Below are positions 59,169 to 64,000 of a stretch of 64,000 bases of DNA, in pieces. Origin of the DNA: UBA3006 sp036746695 (GTDB taxonomy: Bacteria; Actinomycetota; Acidimicrobiia; Acidimicrobiales; Ilumatobacteraceae); assembly GCA_036746695.1 (NCBI GenBank), contig DAIODP010000001.1, positions 248,001 to 312,000 of the forward strand. The letters run 5' to 3'. The stretch's first letter is position 1. Each line of letters begins with the position of its first letter. Position numbers and translations under genes: made by a program. Under the pieces are notes generated by a model, which made no database searches, was not told the DNA's origin, and saw nothing but the letters and a program-made list of their open reading frames with translations.

Positions 59169-60022
59169 TTCATCTTCACGCGATAGTCGTGCGTGTAGAC
59201 ATTGGCCTTGCCGTCGCGCAGGAACCCGACAAGTGTGATACCGAGCACGTCGGCTGTCTGAACAGCAAGGCTCGACGGTGCACCAACCGCTGCAATAAAG
59301 GCGATGCGAGCAATTGCTGCCTTCTGGATAATTTCAAACGATAGGCGGCCGCTGCAAAACAGGCCATGACGCGTGAGCGGAACTGTTTTGGCCATCACGC
59401 TGGCACCAACAACTTTGTCGACTGCATTGTGCCGACCGATGTCCTCACGAACCACCGACACTGCTCCGTCCGAGTCGAACAGTGCAGCAGCATGCAGGCC
59501 GCCAGTTCTGTCGAACGTGGGCTGCGCTGCTCGAATTGAATCCGAAATCGACATCAGCGTTTTTGCGCTGATAGTTGGCCCGCTATCGCGATCGACGGGC
59601 TCGGTTGCCTGGAGTAATTGATCGATCGATTCGGTGCCACAGATTCCGCAACTGGCCGAAGTAACCATTGCCCGCCTAGCAAGCGCCATATCAAAACCAC
59701 GGGCTAGTGCAACGGTAACGATGTTGTACTTTTGCTCCTCGCCCTCCACCAGTTCGCAATACTTCACCGTTCGAACGTCATCTGGCCGAGCAATGATCCC
59801 CTCGGTGTACAGAAACCCCACGGCCAACTCGTAGTCGTTGCCTGGCGTTCGCATGGTCACCGAGATTTGCACTGGTTCTTGGCCCGGCCCTTCGGCGCGA
59901 ATTTCCATCGGCTCTTCAGTCACCACGTAGTCGGGCTTGGTGCCCACTCGGCCCTCGCCGTTGACGGTGACCACCTTCCAGTCGGTGGACTTGCGCCGGG
60001 CTTGGGCGTTGCCAGAGGTCAT
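59165..60022 (-). CDS. fdhD: FdhD, sulfurtransferase for formate dehydrogenase maturation
   Basis: 285 residues with the active-site pair Cys125-x-x-Cys128 in 'TSASCGICGTESI' and the family sequences 'RTPGNDYELAVGFLYTEGI' and 'VREDIGRHNAVDKVVG'. It transfers sulfur from the cysteine desulfurase to the molybdenum cofactor of formate dehydrogenase. Its presence at the edge of the C1 island agrees with formate being the end product of the pathway. No formate dehydrogenase catalytic subunit is in the window. Convergent with, and overlapping by 4 bases, the enolase-superfamily gene. Confidence 0.95.
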   Translation of the reverse strand: MTSGNAQARRKSTDWKVVTVNGEGRVGTKPDYVVTEEPMEIRAEGPGQEPVQISVTMRTPGNDYELAVGFLYTEGIIARPDDVRTVKYCELVEGEEQKYNIVTVALARGFDMALARRAMVTSASCGICGTESIDQLLQATEPVDRDSGPTISAKTLMSISDSIRAAQPTFDRTGGLHAAALFDSDGAVSVVREDIGRHNAVDKVVGASVMAKTVPLTRHGLFCSGRLSFEIIQKAAIARIAFIAAVGAPSSLAVQTADVLGITLVGFLRDGKANVYTHDYRVKMN

Positions 60023-60031
60023 TGCAACAGG

Positions 60032-60985
60032 CTAGTTGTCATCCAGAAAACCGCGCAGGTTGGCGCTGTTGTGAGGATGGCGCAAGCGTGCCAAAGTCTT
60101 TTGCTCGATCTGGCGGACGCGCTCACGAGTTACCTTCATAATCTTGGCCACGTCCTCAAGCGTGTGCGGCTGGCCAACATACTTACCAATACCAAAACGC
60201 ATCATCACAATTTCCTGGTCGCGTTCGGGAAGGTCCTTCAGCGTGCGCTCTACAGCTTCGCCCAACTGCCTTTTCTCGGTTGATTCGATGGGATCGTTGG
60301 TGGCATCGCTGCTGGCGATGGTGTCGCCCACTGTGAGGTCGTCAGTATCGCTGCCAACAGGCGCATCAAGGCTGGTGGTGGTGATTGCGATCTGCATCAC
60401 TTCAAGCAATTTGTCTACGGTGAGCCCACAACGCACTGCGACTTCTTCGGGAAGCGGATCTCGCTCTAGCTCGGACGCCAGCTCGCGCTCCACTCGATGG
60501 ACGCGGTTGACTATTTCCATCATGTGGCCAGGGATGCGAATGTTGCGGCCCTGATCGGCCATCGCCCTCGACATTGCCTGACGGATCCACCACGTTGCGT
60601 AAGTTGAGAACTTAAAACCCTTCTCAAAGTCGTACTTATCGGCAGCGTGCATTAAGCCGATGTTGCCTTCTTGGATCAAATCGGCCAGTTGCAACTCCTT
60701 GCGGTCGTAACGACGGGCAATTGAAACGACCAGGCGCAGGTTGGCACGAACCATGTGCTCCTTGGCCTTTTCTCCATCACTGATGGTTCGCTGCAGCGCT
60801 CGCCTTTCGCGAATGCCGAGCGACGCCGCCGTCTCATCAAGTTGCTTTTTCGCCTCAAGGCCATCTTTGATTTGCTTACCGAGTCGCTTTTCGTCATCGG
60901 CCGTCAACAGGTCTACTTGACCTATTTCGTTGAGGTACATGCGAACGGCATCGGGGCCCGAGTCGCTAGCGAAGGTGCTTCTCAT
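60032..60985 (-). CDS. rpoD: RNA polymerase sigma-70 factor (RpoD/SigA family)
   Basis: 317 residues with regions 1.2 to 4: 'GPDAVRMYLNEIGQVDLL' (1.2), 'RLVVSIARRYDRKELQLADLIQEGNIGLMHAADKYDFEKGFKFSTYATWWIRQAMSRAM' split over region 2, and region 4.2 'TLEDVAKIMKVTRERVRQIEQK'. The N-terminal region 1.1 is absent. ATGA overlap with dnaG preserves the classic primase-sigma pairing, suggesting that this is the primary sigma factor, although a group 2 paralogue is not excluded. Confidence 0.92.
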   Translation of the reverse strand: MRSTFASDSGPDAVRMYLNEIGQVDLLTADDEKRLGKQIKDGLEAKKQLDETAASLGIRERRALQRTISDGEKAKEHMVRANLRLVVSIARRYDRKELQLADLIQEGNIGLMHAADKYDFEKGFKFSTYATWWIRQAMSRAMADQGRNIRIPGHMMEIVNRVHRVERELASELERDPLPEEVAVRCGLTVDKLLEVMQIAITTTSLDAPVGSDTDDLTVGDTIASSDATNDPIESTEKRQLGEAVERTLKDLPERDQEIVMMRFGIGKYVGQPHTLEDVAKIMKVTRERVRQIEQKTLARLRHPHNSANLRGFLDDN

Positions 60986-62727
60986 ACGTGGTCCTGCAGG
61001 CGCAGATTGAGCCAGTCGAGCAACTGCGAGGCCGCCTCGTCTGCCGTGTTTGGATTATCTAACCGTTCAAGCAACAATCGGGCATCTCGGTCGAGACGAA
61101 TTTGTTCAGGGTCCGAAATTTTCACACGAGCTGTTAACTCTCGACGCACTGCTGCAGATATGAGATTAAGCGCCTCCAGCATCGGCTCGGAATCGACATC
61201 GGCAACTGCCGCCCGCTCGATTGCTTCGCGTGCCTCCGGGTCGGCAGATTCGAGGGCAGTGTTCACGACACCCTGTGTTTCGGCGAGTGCCAAAAATGCG
61301 CGGCGGTAGACATCATCTTGGAACAGCGCCTCGACCATCCATGGTGCAATATCGTCCCACTGTTGGATCAATAACGCAATAGCAACAAACTCGGCATTCT
61401 CCCGGCGCGAAGATCGGGCTGGTGCTGCCACCGCCACTACGGGTTTGCGGGAGCCGCGCTCCGCAAGCATCATCAAATCGGCGGCGGGAATACCAACGTG
61501 GCTTGCCACTTCACCCGCGTACAACTTGCGAACATTTTTGTCTGGGTGTTCGTTGATTACCGACATCGCTTGCTCTGCCGTACGCGAGCGGGCCTCTGGC
61601 GAACTAATCGAACCCATGGAGAACACGCGCTGCAGGCGAAACCCCAGAAACGGCTTCGCATCTTTGATCGCTGCAGCCAAGCCCTCCGGGTCGGACGATG
61701 CAAGATCGCCTGGGTCTTTGCCGTCAGGGAACTTGGCGACACTTACTTGCACCTTGTAACGGCTCTCCCACTCGTAGAAACGCTCGGCTGCACCCTGCCC
61801 TGCTTTGTCCGCATCGAAAGCAAGAACGACTTTGTTGGCAAACCGCTTTAGCAAACGTACGTGCTCTTCGGTAAGTGCGGTGCCGCAGGTTGCTACTGCG
61901 CGAGTGATTCCAGAGCGATGGAACCCAATGACGTCGGTGTAGCCCTCGCAAACGATCACTTCATCGGCTTTAACAATGTCGGCCTTGGCCCAATTGAGCC
62001 CGTATAACGTTTTCGACTTTGCATAGATAGTCGTCTCGGATGAGTTTTTATATTTCGCTGGGTCTGTGCTTCCCGGCAAGATTCGACCGCCGAATGCAAC
62101 GGCCTCGCCGCCGTCGGTAAAAATTGGAAAAAGCACGCGAGCCCGAAACGAGTCTTGTGGTTTACCCCGCTTGTTGACAAAAGCCAATCCAACTTCTTTA
62201 AGCAAGTCGATTGAAACGCCAATTTCACGACTCATTGCATCCCAGTCGTCTGGCGCCCATCCAATCTTGAATTGTCGTGCAACGTCACCCGACAAGCCTC
62301 TGGCGCGAAGGTAGTCGCGGGCCTCCCTGGCATCTGGGCCTTGTAGTAACCGGTCGTGATACCAGTTGACTGCTGAATCCATTACTTCAACAAGCTGTTT
62401 CCGACGCTGACGATCCTTACTTTGGCCACCAGTCGTATACGTCAATTGGATTCCGGCTTTACCGGCAAGCTGCTCTACAGCCCCAACAAAATCTAGATGC
62501 TCGATCTCTTGAACGAACTTGAATACGTCGCCAGCCGCACCACAACCGAAACAGCGGTATCGCTTCGTTTCCTCGCGCACGTTGAACGAACCAGATTTCT
62601 CGGCATGAAAAGGGCAAAGACCTACCCAGTTACGACCAACTCGTCTGAGTGGCATGTAGCCCTGCACCACATCCACCAGCGATACGGTGTCGCGGACTCG
62701 CTCTATGTCGTCGTCAGCAATTGCCAC
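60982..62727 (-). CDS. dnaG: DNA primase
   Basis: About 581 residues from a GTG at 62727, which avoids overlap with terC; the frame is open to 62772. N-terminal CHC2 zinc ribbon (Cys38, His41, Cys59, Cys62; 'LCPFHAEKSGSF', 'RCFGCGAAG'), then the TOPRIM core ('VIVCEGYTDVIGFHRSG', 'VLAFDADKAGQGAAERF') and a C-terminal helicase-binding region. It makes RNA primers for replication. Confidence 0.95.
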   Translation of the reverse strand: MAIADDDIERVRDTVSLVDVVQGYMPLRRVGRNWVGLCPFHAEKSGSFNVREETKRYRCFGCGAAGDVFKFVQEIEHLDFVGAVEQLAGKAGIQLTYTTGGQSKDRQRRKQLVEVMDSAVNWYHDRLLQGPDAREARDYLRARGLSGDVARQFKIGWAPDDWDAMSREIGVSIDLLKEVGLAFVNKRGKPQDSFRARVLFPIFTDGGEAVAFGGRILPGSTDPAKYKNSSETTIYAKSKTLYGLNWAKADIVKADEVIVCEGYTDVIGFHRSGITRAVATCGTALTEEHVRLLKRFANKVVLAFDADKAGQGAAERFYEWESRYKVQVSVAKFPDGKDPGDLASSDPEGLAAAIKDAKPFLGFRLQRVFSMGSISSPEARSRTAEQAMSVINEHPDKNVRKLYAGEVASHVGIPAADLMMLAERGSRKPVVAVAAPARSSRRENAEFVAIALLIQQWDDIAPWMVEALFQDDVYRRAFLALAETQGVVNTALESADPEAREAIERAAVADVDSEPMLEALNLISAAVRRELTARVKISDPEQIRLDRDARLLLERLDNPNTADEAASQLLDWLNLRLQDHV

Positions 62728-62737
62728 GCCCCGAAGG

Positions 62738-63703
62738 CTAGTGCTTACGATCCTTGCGGATAGAAGCCACAATGGCCACCGTCATGGTCAGCGTGATGAA
62801 ACCGAGCGACCATGCTGTGGGCACGTGATACCAGTGAGCGACCGTCATCTTGATGCCCACATAGATGAGGAGCACCGAAATGGCGGGCTTCAAGTAGACG
62901 AACCTGTCCTTGATGTCTGCAAACAGGAAGTACAGGGCGCGGAGACCCATGATCGCAAACGCGTTGGCGGCAAAAACAATGAATTGCTCGTTGCTCACGG
63001 CAAGCACTGCAGGTACCGAGTCGATTGCAAAGACGAGGTCGGATATCTCGATGACCACCAACACTGCGAGGAGCGGCGTGGCAAGACGCTTGCCGTTCTT
63101 TTTCGTGAACAGCTTCTGGCCGTCGAGTTCGTCCGTTGTTGGTACGAAGCGATGGAACAGCCGCATCGTGCGCGTGTCGGAAGGGTTGGCGTCGTCTTCA
63201 CCGCCATGGCGGAATACACCAACACCCGTGTAGATCAAGAACAAACCGAAGCCGATCAACACATAGTCAAATCGTTCGATGATGGCTACACCCAACACGA
63301 TAAATATGAAGCGCATAATCAACGCGCCGAAAATGCCCCAGAACAATGTGCGGTGCTGATACTGGCGCGGCACTTTGAAGTGGGTGAAGATCATTGCCCA
63401 AACGAAGACGTTGTCGACGCTGAGGCTCTTTTCAATGAGATAGCCGCTGATGTATTCGACTGCAGCTGCGCGCTCGAACATCCACCAAATAACAAAAGTA
63501 AAACCGACACCGATGCCAACCCATACGGCCGATTCGATGGCTGCTTCTTTTACGTGGGCAACGTGCGGCCGACGATGGACAACCAAAATATCGAACAGCA
63601 ACAGCGCGCCGATGACTCCAAGCAACATGTACCATCCCCACGGGGGAACGGTGATATCTACGAAATTATCTCTACCACTACCTGCTGCTACGAGATTGAA
63701 CAT
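62738..63703 (-). CDS. TerC/Alx family integral membrane protein
   Basis: 321 residues with about nine membrane helices and the TerC hallmarks 'EKSLSVDNVFVWAMIF' and 'EISDLVFAIDSVPAVLA', both carrying conserved Asp residues. Recent work on this family points to manganese export; older names mention tellurium resistance. Leftward, just upstream of dnaG, so may share its transcript. A short spacer of 39 bases separates it from ppdK. Confidence 0.9.
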   Translation of the reverse strand: MFNLVAAGSGRDNFVDITVPPWGWYMLLGVIGALLLFDILVVHRRPHVAHVKEAAIESAVWVGIGVGFTFVIWWMFERAAAVEYISGYLIEKSLSVDNVFVWAMIFTHFKVPRQYQHRTLFWGIFGALIMRFIFIVLGVAIIERFDYVLIGFGLFLIYTGVGVFRHGGEDDANPSDTRTMRLFHRFVPTTDELDGQKLFTKKNGKRLATPLLAVLVVIEISDLVFAIDSVPAVLAVSNEQFIVFAANAFAIMGLRALYFLFADIKDRFVYLKPAISVLLIYVGIKMTVAHWYHVPTAWSLGFITLTMTVAIVASIRKDRKH

Positions 63704-63742
63704 GTTGAAATTGCCAAGACCTTTCGGGTGTTGAACCGACTC

Positions 63743-64000
63743 CTATTTGGAATCTGTTGAGCTTCCCCCGATGATCGCTTGCGCGCACGCAAGTCGGGCT
63801 ATGGGAATACGATACGGCGAACACGAGACGTAGTCAAGTCCCGCCGCGTAAAACATGGCGATTGAGTCGGGGTCTCCCCCGTGTTCGCCACAGACCCCCA
63901 ACTTCAACGAACGTTTTGTTTTCCGGCCGCGCTTTACAGCCATCCGAACTAGTTCGCCCACACCAACAACATCTATTGACTCGAATGGGTTGCGCTTCAG
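63743..64000 (-). CDS. ppdK: Pyruvate, phosphate dikinase, C-terminal fragment (5' end beyond window)
   Basis: The last 85 residues or so of a leftward gene that enters from the right edge. The sequence 'GVCGEHGGDPDSIAMF' followed by 'GLDYVSCSPYRIPIARL' is the C-terminal catalytic end of PPDK, including the catalytic Cys. Upstream residues 'LKRNPFESIDVVGVG' fit as well. The enzyme interconverts pyruvate and phosphoenolpyruvate. Confidence 0.93.
   Translation of the reverse strand: MKRNPFESIDVVGVGELVRMAVKRGRKTKRSLKLGVCGEHGGDPDSIAMFYAAGLDYVSCSPYRIPIARLACAQAIIGGSSTDSK

Overview
The window looks like a chromosomal segment of a moderate-G+C aerobic actinobacterium. Lipoprotein signals with Ser/Thr/Asp-rich linkers, a ~780-residue arylsulfatase of the mycobacterial type, a short RpoD after DnaG, GTG starts and non-CCA-encoding tRNAs fit this. 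A member of the Acidimicrobiia (Ilumatobacter-like, aquatic) is my best guess, but that is inference and no rRNA is present to test it. Genes are tightly packed, with many ATGA/GTGA stop-start overlaps and no intergenic gap above about 210 bases.

Layout. 1-6.9 kb: BMP-type (nucleoside-like) ABC importer, a biotinyl/carboxyltransferase fusion and a geranylgeranyl-reductase-like flavoprotein. 6.9-10.1 kb: two tRNAs flanking a Brp/Blh beta-carotene dioxygenase (retinal synthesis) and a copper amine oxidase. 10.1-19.0 kb: a carnitine module made of acetoacetyl-CoA synthetase, dehydrocarnitine-cleaving BKACE enzyme, carnitine dehydrogenase fused to betainyl-CoA thioesterase, a second thioesterase, acyl-CoA dehydrogenase, ADP-forming CoA ligase and a CaiD-like hydratase. 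19.0-25.6 kb: an oligopeptide-type ABC importer with a serine hydrolase and a DUF2256 mini-protein. 25.7-35.2 kb: a long leftward operon for corrinoid-dependent demethylation (corrinoid protein, DUF1638, 'virulence factor' PF13769, methyl-THF:corrinoid methyltransferase, reductive activator, MttB homologue, MTHFR-like, sarcosine dehydrogenase-like, betaine-homocysteine methyltransferase-like). 35.3-41 kb: BetA choline dehydrogenase and a glycine betaine ABC importer. 41-43.6 kb: FolD and formate-THF ligase. 43.8-48.8 kb: 2OG-Fe(II) oxygenase, alkylsulfatase-like MBL protein, arylsulfatase. 48.8-59.2 kb: GntR regulator, two dimethylglycine-dehydrogenase-like proteins, ETF, a second MttB homologue and an enolase-superfamily enzyme. 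59.2-64 kb: FdhD, then housekeeping genes rpoD, dnaG, terC and the end of ppdK.

How it works together (inference from families and order): carnitine, choline and imported betaine converge on glycine betaine. Its methyl groups can leave by the corrinoid route (MttB -> corrinoid -> THF), by homocysteine methylation, or by the dimethylglycine/sarcosine dehydrogenases with ETF. Methyl-THF would be oxidised by the MTHFR-like protein and FolD, formyl-THF converted to formate plus ATP by Fhs, and formate oxidised by a dehydrogenase that needs FdhD. This is a near-complete quaternary-amine methylotrophy island in an apparently aerobic actinobacterium. The most unusual detail is that at least five of its enzymes carry short Arg/Gly-rich tails.
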